Shown here: one piece after another, positions 1 through 7,128 of the stretch
Position numbering within the stretch: the stretch's first letter is position 1
Layout: the number at the start of each line of letters is the position of its first letter
Assembly (NCBI GenBank): GCA_033765345.1
Contig: JANRIC010000033.1
Location: 52,972-116,971, forward strand
Origin: JANRIC01 sp033765345
GTDB taxonomy: Bacteria > Bacteroidota > Bacteroidia > Cytophagales > Microscillaceae
Direction of reading: 5' to 3'
Length of the DNA stretch: 64,000 nucleotides
Notes under the pieces: model-generated
What the model was told of the DNA's origin: nothing
What the model saw: the letters and a program-made list of their open reading frames with translations, nothing else
Databases searched by the model: none
Program-made: the position numbers and the translations under genes

Positions 1-549
1 TGGGGAGAAGGTTTTTTAATCACGTATTTTGGATCATTGGGGCGAGCCAATGCGCTGAGTTCTTTGGTAGACATTGCTGCTTGGTTTCAGGAAAACAAGA
101 TGGATGGAGTACAGTTTCTCATCGTAGGAGACGGTGCCGAAAAAGAAAAGCTCCTTCAAAAAATGCAAAATCTTCAAAATATTTGCTTGATCAAGACCGT
201 GAATAAATACGATTTAAGAGAAATTTTAAATTTAACGGATATAACATATATCTCTTTTCTCAATCACCCAATCCTAGAAACTACAAGCCCCAATAAATTT
301 TTTGATGCACTGGCGGCTGGTAAATTATGTGTAATCAATTTCAAGGGTTGGCTCAAAGATATGGTGGAGCAAGAGCGTTGCGGGTTTTATGCAAATCCGG
401 AGCAACCTGAGGTGTTTTATGAAAAATTAAATCCTTTTCTTCAAAATCCGGCTTTATTGAGAGAATATCAAAAAAATGCCCGAAAATTAGCCAAGTCGAG
501 ATTTTCAAAACAACTGCTTGTATCCGACTTTATAGAATTATTCAACTAA
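1..549 (+). CDS. Glycosyltransferase, GT-B fold (C-terminal part, 5' truncated by window edge)
   Basis: The reading frame is open from base 1 to a TAA at 547-549, so the gene begins outside the window. The visible 182 residues match the C-terminal, nucleotide-sugar-binding half of GT4/GT1-type transferases. They start with a YFGSLGRAN-like beta strand/loop, followed by FLIVGDGAEKEKL, and the donor-site motif ETTSPNKFFDALAAGK, in which the acidic residue and the PNK/FD-A-L-A-AG pattern are typical. A KDMVEQERCGFYANPEQPE segment (the GxxxxPxxPE-like region) follows. It probably transfers a sugar in cell-surface glycan synthesis; the acceptor and donor cannot be read from this fragment. A PglCDE-like sugar cluster lies at the other end of the window, but nothing shows the two are linked. 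Confidence 0.85.
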   Translation, partial: WGEGFLITYFGSLGRANALSSLVDIAAWFQENKMDGVQFLIVGDGAEKEKLLQKMQNLQNICLIKTVNKYDLREILNLTDITYISFLNHPILETTSPNKFFDALAAGKLCVINFKGWLKDMVEQERCGFYANPEQPEVFYEKLNPFLQNPALLREYQKNARKLAKSRFSKQLLVSDFIELFN

Positions 550-823
550 ATTCATTTTTTTATCCTTCTCAAAAGGAAATTCCCCAGAAAGTATTTAAAA
601 TACCAAGAAAAAAAACGATTATCTTATAAATTACAAGAAATTACCGAAAACGAGAACCAGCCTTCTTAAAGCAGCAAACTAAAGTTGCTAAATATTAAAC
701 AAATATTAAGATTTATTGCTAAATATTCATTTCTATTTAACATGTTGTATCACATAAGTAAACTTTTTATAGGTAGGTTTGAAGTAATAATGAGCATGGA
801 TGAGGGGGCATCACTTAAAACCC

Positions 824-2098
824 ATGATTAAGAAAAATCTGGAAAAAAGTTCGGGATTTTGGTTGAGTGTATACGCAATTTCTACTGCTTTTGGGGTTTA
901 TTTCTGCATGTATGCATTCAGAAAGCCTTTTTCAGTGGCTACTTTCGTGGGTTTGAGTTTTTGGGGGGTAGATTATAAAATCTTGTTGGTACTGGCTCAA
1001 GTGCTTGGGTACATGCTCTCTAAGTTTATGGGGATTCGGTTTATTTCAGGGATGCCCAAAGAAAAAAGGGCTTTTTTTCTGCTTGCTTTGATTGGTTTGG
1101 CAGAATTATCTTTATTGTTTTTTGCTTTGGTATCACCCCCTTACAATATTTTCTTTCTTTTTCTGAATGGAATTCCTTTGGGAATGGTTTGGGGAATCGT
1201 ATTTTCTTATCTCGAGGGGCGAAATACAAGCGAAGTACTTGGCGCAGGTCTGAGTGGGAGCTTCATCGTTTCGTCCGGGGCGGTCAAGTCAGTTGGTAAG
1301 TTTGTGATGGATTCCTGGGGTTTGAGTGAATTTTGGATGCCTTTTGTAAGTGGGCTTTTGTTTGTGATACCCTTGCTGATTTTCACCTATTTATTAAATG
1401 AATTGCCTCCCCCGACTGAGCAAGACATCCGGGCAAGGACACAAAGAGAACCCATGAACGCTTCTGGAAGAAGGGAGTTTTTCCTGGCTTATTGGGGTGG
1501 ATTGGCACTTTTGGTAGGTTTTTATATGTTTCTGACGGCTTTTCGGGATTTTCGAGATAATTTCATGGCGGAAATCTGGCAGGCACTGGGTTATGAAAAA
1601 TCGGTTTATATTTTCACCACCACTGAAATTCCGATTGCTGTGATAGTACTCTTGGTTTGGGGGGGCATGATGCTGATCAAAAACAACCAAAAAGCTTTTA
1701 TGATATATCACTGGATGATTATGCTATCGGTCTTGCTTGTAGGGCTGAGTACCTTCTTATATCAAGTAGCCCTTTTAAATCCAGTATGGTGGATGATTCT
1801 GGTGGGTTTGGGTTTGTATGTGGCTTATGTGCCTTTTGGATGTTTGCTTTTTGACAGGATGTTGGCAGCGTTCAGATATCCGGGTACAGCGGGTTTTATG
1901 ATTTATATGGCAGATGCTTTCGGATATTTGGGCAGTGTAGGGATTTTATTATACAAAAACTTCGGGCAGGCAAATCTAAGTTGGCTTGATTTCTTTATCT
2001 ACTCAGCTTATTTCCTTTGCCTGATTGGGTTGTTGATGATTGGGGCTTCAGCCTTGTACTTTCGTCCGAGGCTTCGAGCAATATCAAGAACTATATAA
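824..2098 (+). CDS. DUF5690 family multi-pass membrane protein, candidate organophosphonate transporter
   Basis: About 424 residues with roughly a dozen hydrophobic segments and an MFS-like layout, opening with the GFWLSVYAISTAFGVYFCMYAFRKPF segment that I recognise from DUF5690 proteins of Bacteroidota. The ORF can start at ATG 800 or ATG 824. I chose 824 because the first eight codons of the longer form are polar and unlike a membrane-protein start, but this is not decisive. It lies in the same direction and directly upstream of the phosphonate gene trio (2368-4811), separated by 269 bp that carry an inverted-repeat element. Substrate assignment as an organophosphonate or phosphonate breakdown product is inference from neighbours only; no biochemical function is known to me for this family. 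Confidence 0.8.
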   Translation: MIKKNLEKSSGFWLSVYAISTAFGVYFCMYAFRKPFSVATFVGLSFWGVDYKILLVLAQVLGYMLSKFMGIRFISGMPKEKRAFFLLALIGLAELSLLFFALVSPPYNIFFLFLNGIPLGMVWGIVFSYLEGRNTSEVLGAGLSGSFIVSSGAVKSVGKFVMDSWGLSEFWMPFVSGLLFVIPLLIFTYLLNELPPPTEQDIRARTQREPMNASGRREFFLAYWGGLALLVGFYMFLTAFRDFRDNFMAEIWQALGYEKSVYIFTTTEIPIAVIVLLVWGGMMLIKNNQKAFMIYHWMIMLSVLLVGLSTFLYQVALLNPVWWMILVGLGLYVAYVPFGCLLFDRMLAAFRYPGTAGFMIYMADAFGYLGSVGILLYKNFGQANLSWLDFFIYSAYFLCLIGLLMIGASALYFRPRLRAISRTI

Positions 2099-2141
2099 GG
2101 CAAGAACTTATATAAGTATCAAGTAGGGTGTAACATGAATG

Positions 2142-2286
2142 CTAATCCCGTGGTCTGCGGCACACAGACCACTAAATTACCCCTGGTTTTTGGCAGAGTT
2201 TTATGAATTAGTCCAGGATGATTTTGGGTTTTTGACGCACTTTGCGGATAGGTTTTAGTGGTCTGTGTGACACAGACCACGGTTAG
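2142..2286. repeat. MITE-like element with double-hairpin terminal inverted repeats
   Basis: The left end (2142-2175) and the reverse complement of the right end (about 2254-2286) match closely: both read CTAA, then CCGTGGTCTG, a variable core, then CACACAGACCACTAAA. Each end is itself a palindrome; the right one is GTGGTCTGTGT-G-ACACAGACCAC. So each terminus can fold alone, or the two can pair with each other. The roughly 80 bp between the ends has no ORF. It sits between DUF5690 and the HD oxygenase gene. Related shorter units occur at 26192-26210, 26870-26890, 27138-27158 and 50558-50580. Confidence 0.6.
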
Positions 2287-2367
2287 GGGCGTTGGTTATC
2301 CATTAATTATGAAAATAAATCATATAAATAAACTAATTGTAGGCAACTACTTTATTTAAATAAAATT

Positions 2368-2946
2368 ATGAATTCTATCAATCAAACGGTGGATGAGATC
2401 ATGTCACTTTATGAGAAATACGGAAACGAATCTTATGGAGAAAATGTGACTCAAATGGAACACATGCTACAATCGGCTCTCCTGGCTCAAGAAGAAGCTT
2501 CTGACGAAGAGTCCGTACTAGCGGCCTTTTTGCACGACATCGGTCATCTCTGCGAAAAAATAGTAGAGACATCAAATATGGGCGATTTTGGCGTAGAAAA
2601 CCACGAAGCTTACGGAGCCCTTTTTTTACAAGAAAAAGGATTTTCTACCAAAATCGTATCGTCTATAGCCAATCACGTAAATGCCAAACGCTATTTGGTG
2701 TTTAAAGACCCAGAATACCTCGCTGGCTTGTCCGAAGCCAGTAAAAAAACCCTGGAATACCAAGGAGGACCCATGAATGCCACCGAAGCAACGCGCTTTG
2801 AGTCAGACCCTTATTTTGAATTCCATATCAAATTACGCAACTGGGACGACCAAGCCAAAGTACCCGGAGCTTCACAGTGCCTTTTAGAAGAAATGAAAGC
2901 CATGATGATTCGACATCTTGAGCAACACTATTCATCCCTCAATTAA
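2368..2946 (+). CDS. HD-domain mixed-valent di-iron oxygenase of phosphonate operons (PhnZ/TmpB-like)
   Basis: 192 residues. All metal ligands expected for PhnZ-type enzymes are visible in order: H32 (QMEHMLQ), H56-D57 (AFLHDIGH), H79 (VENHEAYG), H103 (IANHVNAKRY) and D161 (RNWDDQAK). Upstream Y23 and E25 lie where PhnZ carries its iron-capping Tyr/Glu pair. Family members use O2 and a di-iron centre to cleave the C-P bond of 1-hydroxy-2-aminoethylphosphonate-type substrates to glycine (or glycine betaine) and phosphate. The 2-oxoglutarate dioxygenase that normally makes the hydroxylated substrate (PhnY*/TmpA) is not in this window. The stop at 2946 is 5 bp before the FAD enzyme start, so the genes are co-transcribed. 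Not a phosphohydrolase by context. Confidence 0.85.
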   Translation: MNSINQTVDEIMSLYEKYGNESYGENVTQMEHMLQSALLAQEEASDEESVLAAFLHDIGHLCEKIVETSNMGDFGVENHEAYGALFLQEKGFSTKIVSSIANHVNAKRYLVFKDPEYLAGLSEASKKTLEYQGGPMNATEATRFESDPYFEFHIKLRNWDDQAKVPGASQCLLEEMKAMMIRHLEQHYSSLN

Positions 2947-2951
2947 AATAC

Positions 2952-4085
2952 ATGAATCAAATACAAAAAAGTGAAATAGCCATCGTTGGTGCAGGTATTG
3001 TGGGTTTGTCATTAGCCCTGAGTTTTGCCAAAAGAGGGCATCAGGTCAGGGTTTTTGAAAGAAACACAGCCGCTGTCGGTGCTTCAGTTCGAAATTTTGG
3101 ACTTATCTGGCCGATCGGGCAAAAGGATGGCCACCTCTACAAACGTGCCTTAAAAAGCCGTGAAGTCTGGCAAGAACTTGCTTCACAATCTAGTATACAC
3201 CTCAATCAAAACGGTTCAATCCACCTGGCTTACCATCAAGACGAATGGAAAATTCTACAAGAGTTTTTTCAACAGAATCCCTATGCTTCCGAAACTTGTC
3301 AGCTGCTCTCAGCCTCCGAAGTATTACAGAAAAGTGCGGCAGCGAACCCCGAGGGGCTTTTGGGAGGGCTTTGGAGTACAACGGAAATGACCGTAGACCC
3401 CAGAGAGGCTATCCCAGGGCTGGCCAGCTACCTACAAGACCGATATAAAGTCGACTTTAAATTCGGACACGCAGTGACCGATATTTCCTACCCTCAACTC
3501 AAAGCCGGTGGCCGCACCTGGGAAGCTGAAAAAATTTTCGTGTGTAGTGGAGCAGATTTTGAAACACTTTACCCCGAGATATTTGCCCAAAGCGGTATTA
3601 CCAAATGTAAACTCCAAATGATGCGCAGCGAACCCCAACCCAAAGGCTGGCTTTTAGGACCCTCCCTCTGTGCCGGACTTACACTGACGCATTATGCTTC
3701 TTTTGAAGACTGCCCTACGCTTCCGGCACTCAAAGCCCGCATTCAGGAAGAAATGCCTGAGTATGTCAAATGGGGAATCCACGTACTGCTCAATCAAAAT
3801 GCCCTGGGAGAACTTGTCATCGGTGACTCACACGAATATGGCTGGAATCCCAGCCCATTTGATCAAGAAAAAGTGAATCAATATATTTTAACGTATTTGC
3901 AAAAATTCGCTCGCCTGCCCTCTCTCCAAATCAAGGAGCGTTGGCAGGGTGTATATCCCAAAATACCAGGGCAAACCGAACTCATCCGCCAGCCCGAACA
4001 AGGCGTGATGATCGTCAATGCCCTGAGTGGAGCAGGAATGACCCTTTCTATGGGGCTGGCTGAACACATTTTGGAACAATTTTAA
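2952..4085 (+). CDS. FAD-dependent aminophosphonate oxidoreductase (TIGR03364-like)
   Basis: 377 residues of the DAO/glycine-oxidase fold. An N-terminal Rossmann motif (VGAGIVGLSLALSFAKRG, residues about 12-29) is followed by an acidic ribose-binding residue in VFERN. The C-terminal FAD loop is seen as QGVMIVNALSGAGMTLSMGLAE. This subfamily is known for its tight genomic linkage with phosphonatase-like HAD hydrolases, exactly as here, and characterised relatives oxidise 2-aminoethylphosphonate or its N-alkyl derivatives to phosphonoacetaldehyde. It would supply the substrate of the next gene, replacing a PhnW transaminase. The start ATG at 2952 is 5 bp after the HD gene stop, indicating translational coupling. 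The exact amine substrate is not readable from sequence. Confidence 0.85.
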   Translation: MNQIQKSEIAIVGAGIVGLSLALSFAKRGHQVRVFERNTAAVGASVRNFGLIWPIGQKDGHLYKRALKSREVWQELASQSSIHLNQNGSIHLAYHQDEWKILQEFFQQNPYASETCQLLSASEVLQKSAAANPEGLLGGLWSTTEMTVDPREAIPGLASYLQDRYKVDFKFGHAVTDISYPQLKAGGRTWEAEKIFVCSGADFETLYPEIFAQSGITKCKLQMMRSEPQPKGWLLGPSLCAGLTLTHYASFEDCPTLPALKARIQEEMPEYVKWGIHVLLNQNALGELVIGDSHEYGWNPSPFDQEKVNQYILTYLQKFARLPSLQIKERWQGVYPKIPGQTELIRQPEQGVMIVNALSGAGMTLSMGLAEHILEQF

Positions 4086-4109
4086 ATCTCAATGACAAAT
4101 TAACGCATT

Positions 4110-4811
4110 ATGCCTATTAAACTCGTAGTTTTTGATATGGCCGGTACAACCATCAAAGACGAAAATTATGTCCATCTAACCCTTCAAAACGCCCTGAAAA
4201 AAGCCGAAATTGATTCCTCCTTAGAAGAAATCAATTTGGTAATGGGCTATCCCAAACCTGTGGCTATTTCTATGATTTTGGAAAATCATCAGAATAACGG
4301 CGTTTTAATCGACGCTGAAAAACATTCTATTGACTCCATCCATCGATTGTTCGAGGATGAAATGGTAGACTTCTACCAATCCAGCCCACTTCTTCAAGAA
4401 GCTCCCAAAGCTGGCGAGGTTTTTCAGCTTTTACAGGAAAAAGGAATTAAAGTTATTTTAGATACTGGATTCAGCCGTGAAATTGCCGATGTCATTATCG
4501 ATCGGCTCAACTGGCGCGATAAAATCTTTGCCAGTGTAACCAGTGACGAAGTAGCCAAGGGGCGACCTCACCCAGATATGATCTTTAAAGCTATGGAACT
4601 AGCAGGGCTGGACGATGCCCAGGAAGTAGCCAAAGTCGGTGACACAGCCTCCGATTTGCAGGAAGGTACCTCGGCAGGGTGTAAATACGTAATTGGAGTG
4701 ACCAGTGGTGCCTTTCCCAAAGAAGATTTGGAAAAAGAACCGCATACCCATTTGATTTCAGCATTGAGCGAAATCCTGAATATCCTGGAACTGGAAAGTG
4801 TTCAGGCATAA
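4110..4811 (+). CDS. Phosphonatase-like HAD hydrolase (TIGR03351/PhnX-like)
   Basis: 233 residues with all HAD motifs: nucleophile D9 in VVFDMAGTT (the D-x-A-G-T form diagnostic of phosphonatases), motif II in DTGFSR, Lys/Arg motif III in KGRPHPD, and the acidic motif VGDTASDLQEG. The cap region has M45-G46-Y47-P48-K49, the same spacing as the MGxxK of PhnX in which Lys53 forms the Schiff base with phosphonoacetaldehyde, so K49 is the likely equivalent. Expected reaction: phosphonoacetaldehyde to acetaldehyde plus phosphate in the cytoplasm. It is the last gene of the HD-FAD-HAD operon, 24 bp after the FAD gene and followed by a hairpin at 4835-4865. Confidence 0.85.
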   Translation: MPIKLVVFDMAGTTIKDENYVHLTLQNALKKAEIDSSLEEINLVMGYPKPVAISMILENHQNNGVLIDAEKHSIDSIHRLFEDEMVDFYQSSPLLQEAPKAGEVFQLLQEKGIKVILDTGFSREIADVIIDRLNWRDKIFASVTSDEVAKGRPHPDMIFKAMELAGLDDAQEVAKVGDTASDLQEGTSAGCKYVIGVTSGAFPKEDLEKEPHTHLISALSEILNILELESVQA

Positions 4812-4834
4812 TTTTAGGCGGGTCAAATTATTGC

Positions 4835-4865
4835 AAAAACACCACCCAAAACCTGTGGTGTTTTC
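4835..4865 (+). terminator. Hairpin closing the phosphonate operon
   Basis: A 10-bp perfect stem, AAAACACCAC at 4836-4845 and GTGGTGTTTT at 4855-4864, with a 9-nt loop. It is followed by only a short T-rich stretch (CAATTTT). It separates the three phosphonate genes from the aminotransferase-like gene at 4895, suggesting the latter is a distinct unit or is reached by partial read-through. Confidence 0.6.
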
Positions 4866-4894
4866 AATTTTATTGGGTAGATTTATCTCAAAAT

Positions 4895-5917
4895 ATGTTT
4901 GAGCACTACCCAATTTCTAAAAAAATCATCCAAGAACAGATTCTGGCTGATTTTACAGAGGACTTTTTCCAGATCAAAAAACCGGAAAATATCCTGGAAT
5001 TTTTGATGACAAACCAAGAAGTGCTTCATCATCCTCCTGAACCTTTTGCCGAAAGCCTTCGCCGAAAAATTGCCGATGTCTATCAACTCAATGAACAAAA
5101 TATACTGGTCTACAATGGTTTGCAGGATGCTTTGTATCATATCACTCAACTCCTCCAAACTTCATCCTGCAAGATACTACTTCCCGCAGCCCCACACTTT
5201 GAAGAAGCCGGAAAATACTTCAGACTTAGCCTTGATTTTAGTGATGTTCCTCACCGCGCTGGCAATTTTAGGGGTTTTAAGGCAGCGTTTTTAGCCAATC
5301 CCAGTATGCCTCAAGGGCAGATTTTATATCTGGATGAACTTGAAGATCTGTGCCGAGAATACCCTGAAACGATTTTTGTACTCGATGAGACCTTTGTAGA
5401 CTTTTGTAGGTATACCTCTACGGCTGTTTCTTTGGTAAAAAAGCTAAGTAATCTTTTGATAATCAAACCATTCAGTAGCCAAGCGGGTTTACCGGGCTTA
5501 CATCTCAGCTTTGTAGCAGCCCACAAAAGGATTGCAGAGGCATTACAAAGAAATACACCCGCCCGCAATATCAATGCATGGAGCATAGAAATCGGAAAAT
5601 CTTTGGTAGACCATATCCAAAATAACCCCTTAGACCTGACGCAAATACATCAAAATAGCCGAGAATTTATGCAAATGCTCCACGAATTAGAAAATCTTGA
5701 GGTGTTCCCAAGTTATTGTCATTATTTTATGGTTGAAATCCAAGACACCAAAACCTCAGTTCTAAAAAAATTTCTTTGGGAGCAACATCAAATACTGATT
5801 GATGATCTGGCTGGTTTTCGTGGTATAAAAGAAAATCAGTTTCGCCTGTGTACGATCAAGCCAGAGCATAATCATTGGCTGCTAGATATATTAAAGTCAA
5901 AATCTTACCTACCCTAA
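4895..5917 (+). CDS. Aminotransferase class I/II fold protein (HisC/CobD-like) lacking the PLP lysine
   Basis: 340 residues that follow the histidinol-phosphate aminotransferase pattern: the N-terminal PPEPFAESLRRKIAD region, a YNGLQDALYHI segment (usual GNGSDEAI), N135 in NPSMPQG, D164-E165 in FVLDETFVDF, and an arginine in the C-terminal FRLCTIKPEHN. The Schiff-base motif, usually FSKxxGLAGLR, reads FSSQAGLPGLH at residues 193-203. Ser195 replaces the catalytic lysine and His203 replaces the following arginine. I checked the codons (ttc agt agc caa gcg ggt tta) and there is no frameshift. It may therefore bind but not turn over PLP, or use another mechanism. It lies between the phosphonate operon and a small ATPase gene; its role is unknown. 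Confidence 0.75.
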   Translation: MFEHYPISKKIIQEQILADFTEDFFQIKKPENILEFLMTNQEVLHHPPEPFAESLRRKIADVYQLNEQNILVYNGLQDALYHITQLLQTSSCKILLPAAPHFEEAGKYFRLSLDFSDVPHRAGNFRGFKAAFLANPSMPQGQILYLDELEDLCREYPETIFVLDETFVDFCRYTSTAVSLVKKLSNLLIIKPFSSQAGLPGLHLSFVAAHKRIAEALQRNTPARNINAWSIEIGKSLVDHIQNNPLDLTQIHQNSREFMQMLHELENLEVFPSYCHYFMVEIQDTKTSVLKKFLWEQHQILIDDLAGFRGIKENQFRLCTIKPEHNHWLLDILKSKSYLP

Positions 5918-5975
5918 ACTTTTTACTTATCAAAAAATCTCGTAAATTTTGCACATTCACATAAACTACAATTTT

Positions 5976-6536
5976 ATGAGTAGATTTATCATCAGCGGGG
6001 CACCGGGCAGCGGCAAATCAGCCCTCCTAACAGCACTCAAACAAAAAGGCTATTTCTGCCTAGATAATGATATTGATTTGTTGATTCAGGAACAATCCCA
6101 ATTGATGCGCGGTATATTTCCCTGGACAAATATGCGCTACTTTGCCCAAAGCTGCCTGGGAAGAATGTGGAAAACCCACGAACGCAGCACCAAACACAAC
6201 CAAATCGTGTTTTTTAACCAAAGTATTCCTGACCTGATGGCTTATCTCCGCAGTGAACAAATCCCGATTATTCCCATTTATTTGGATACGTACCATAACT
6301 GCCACTTTTACCCAGTGATGTTTTTATGCCCAATTTCTAATACAACCTTCCCCGAAGAAAATCTAGCACAGGCATACACCGTACAGGAAATGCTTCATTT
6401 AGAGGAACTTATCAAGGATACTTATACACAATTGGGTTTCGAGATTGTAAGTCTCACCTCAGGCAATCCACAAAAAAGCCTGATGCAGGTGATCGATAAA
6501 ATATGCATGATAGAAGATGAAATTCAATCCGATTGA
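5976..6536 (+). CDS. Small P-loop ATPase/kinase (AAA_28-like)
   Basis: A 186-residue P-loop protein. The Walker A motif GAPGSGKSALL (about residues 7-17) is followed by a kinase-like strand, CLDNDIDLLIQEQ. This resembles AAA_28/NadR-type nucleotide kinases that phosphorylate small molecules. A TTG at 5949 would add nine residues, but the ATG at 5976 places the protein start directly before the beta strand of the P-loop and is preferred. The gene runs in the same direction 58 bp after the aminotransferase-like gene and its 3' end is 3 bp from the convergent coiled-coil gene. The substrate is not identifiable. Confidence 0.7.
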   Translation: MSRFIISGAPGSGKSALLTALKQKGYFCLDNDIDLLIQEQSQLMRGIFPWTNMRYFAQSCLGRMWKTHERSTKHNQIVFFNQSIPDLMAYLRSEQIPIIPIYLDTYHNCHFYPVMFLCPISNTTFPEENLAQAYTVQEMLHLEELIKDTYTQLGFEIVSLTSGNPQKSLMQVIDKICMIEDEIQSD

Positions 6537-6539
6537 AAG

Positions 6540-6857
6540 TCAGGCATCAAAAAAATTTACCAGGGCATTTTTAACTTTTTCGATTTCTTGGTGTAAGGCT
6601 TTGAGTTCAGGCCAGGTCATTTTTGGCGGATTTTTGAGTTTGTTTTCTAATTCTTTAGGTTTAAGCTTTAAGGTAGTTGCTAGATATTTCATATCCAGGT
6701 GGTTATCTTGAATAAGCAAATATATTCGCTCTACTTCCTGATTGAAGCGGGTGTCTAAATTGTCTAATCTTTTCAATATATCCTCAAATAATTCGTAAGT
6801 TTTTTCTATATCTGCTTTGATTTTTTTCTCTATATCGTTATTCATGGAGTTCTTCAT
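6540..6857 (-). CDS. Hypothetical small coiled-coil protein
   Basis: About 105 residues, highly charged, with heptad-like helices (KKIKADIEKTYELFEDILKRLDNLDTRF, ELENKLKNPP, LKALHQEIEKVKNALVNFF). There is no signal peptide or transmembrane segment. An in-frame extension upstream of 6857 is hydrophobic and rich in Cys/Phe, unlike the rest, so a start at ATG 6857 (MKNSMNND) or 6845 (MNND) is preferred. It follows the interrupted small gene at 6893-7117 and the 3-hydroxyacyl-CoA dehydrogenase on the same strand, probably one transcript. I do not recognise the family. Confidence 0.55.
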   Translation of the reverse strand: MKNSMNNDIEKKIKADIEKTYELFEDILKRLDNLDTRFNQEVERIYLLIQDNHLDMKYLATTLKLKPKELENKLKNPPKMTWPELKALHQEIEKVKNALVNFFDA

Positions 6858-6892
6858 TTTTAGATCTAAAATACAAAAAAAACAAAGTGAAT

Positions 6893-7117
6893 TCAAGACA
6901 TCCCTTTGGATTTTTGATAGTTTTGGAGTTGTTTTTTACAATAATCAACAAACTTCCACATCTTTTGCAGGTCTTTTTTCAAAACTTTTTGGGTAGTTTT
7001 ATCCAGTGCATCCTAATTCTCATCAAAATTCCTCTGTGCTCTCTCAGCATAGGCTTTTGCAGCCTCATAATCTTTTTCCAATCTTGCAAAATCTTTATCC
7101 AAATCTGGCGTACTCAT
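6893..7117 (-). pseudogene. Small charged-helix gene with an in-frame TAG at codon 35
   Basis: Not obvious from ORF length because it is split. From ATG at 7117 the frame encodes MSTPDLDKDFARLEKDYEAA and continues as a charged helix for 34 codons to a TAG at 7015-7013. It then continues in the same frame as DALDKTTQKVLKKDLQKMWK and on to TGA at 6895-6893. The total of 75 codons, with the same Lys/Glu/Gln-rich helical composition on both sides of the stop, indicates one gene with a nonsense change. The start is 11 bp after the stop of the dehydrogenase gene, as expected for an operon. It could be a true pseudogene, a sequencing error, or a shorter functional 34-residue product. Confidence 0.55.
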
Positions 7118-7128
7118 TTCTCTGCTTT

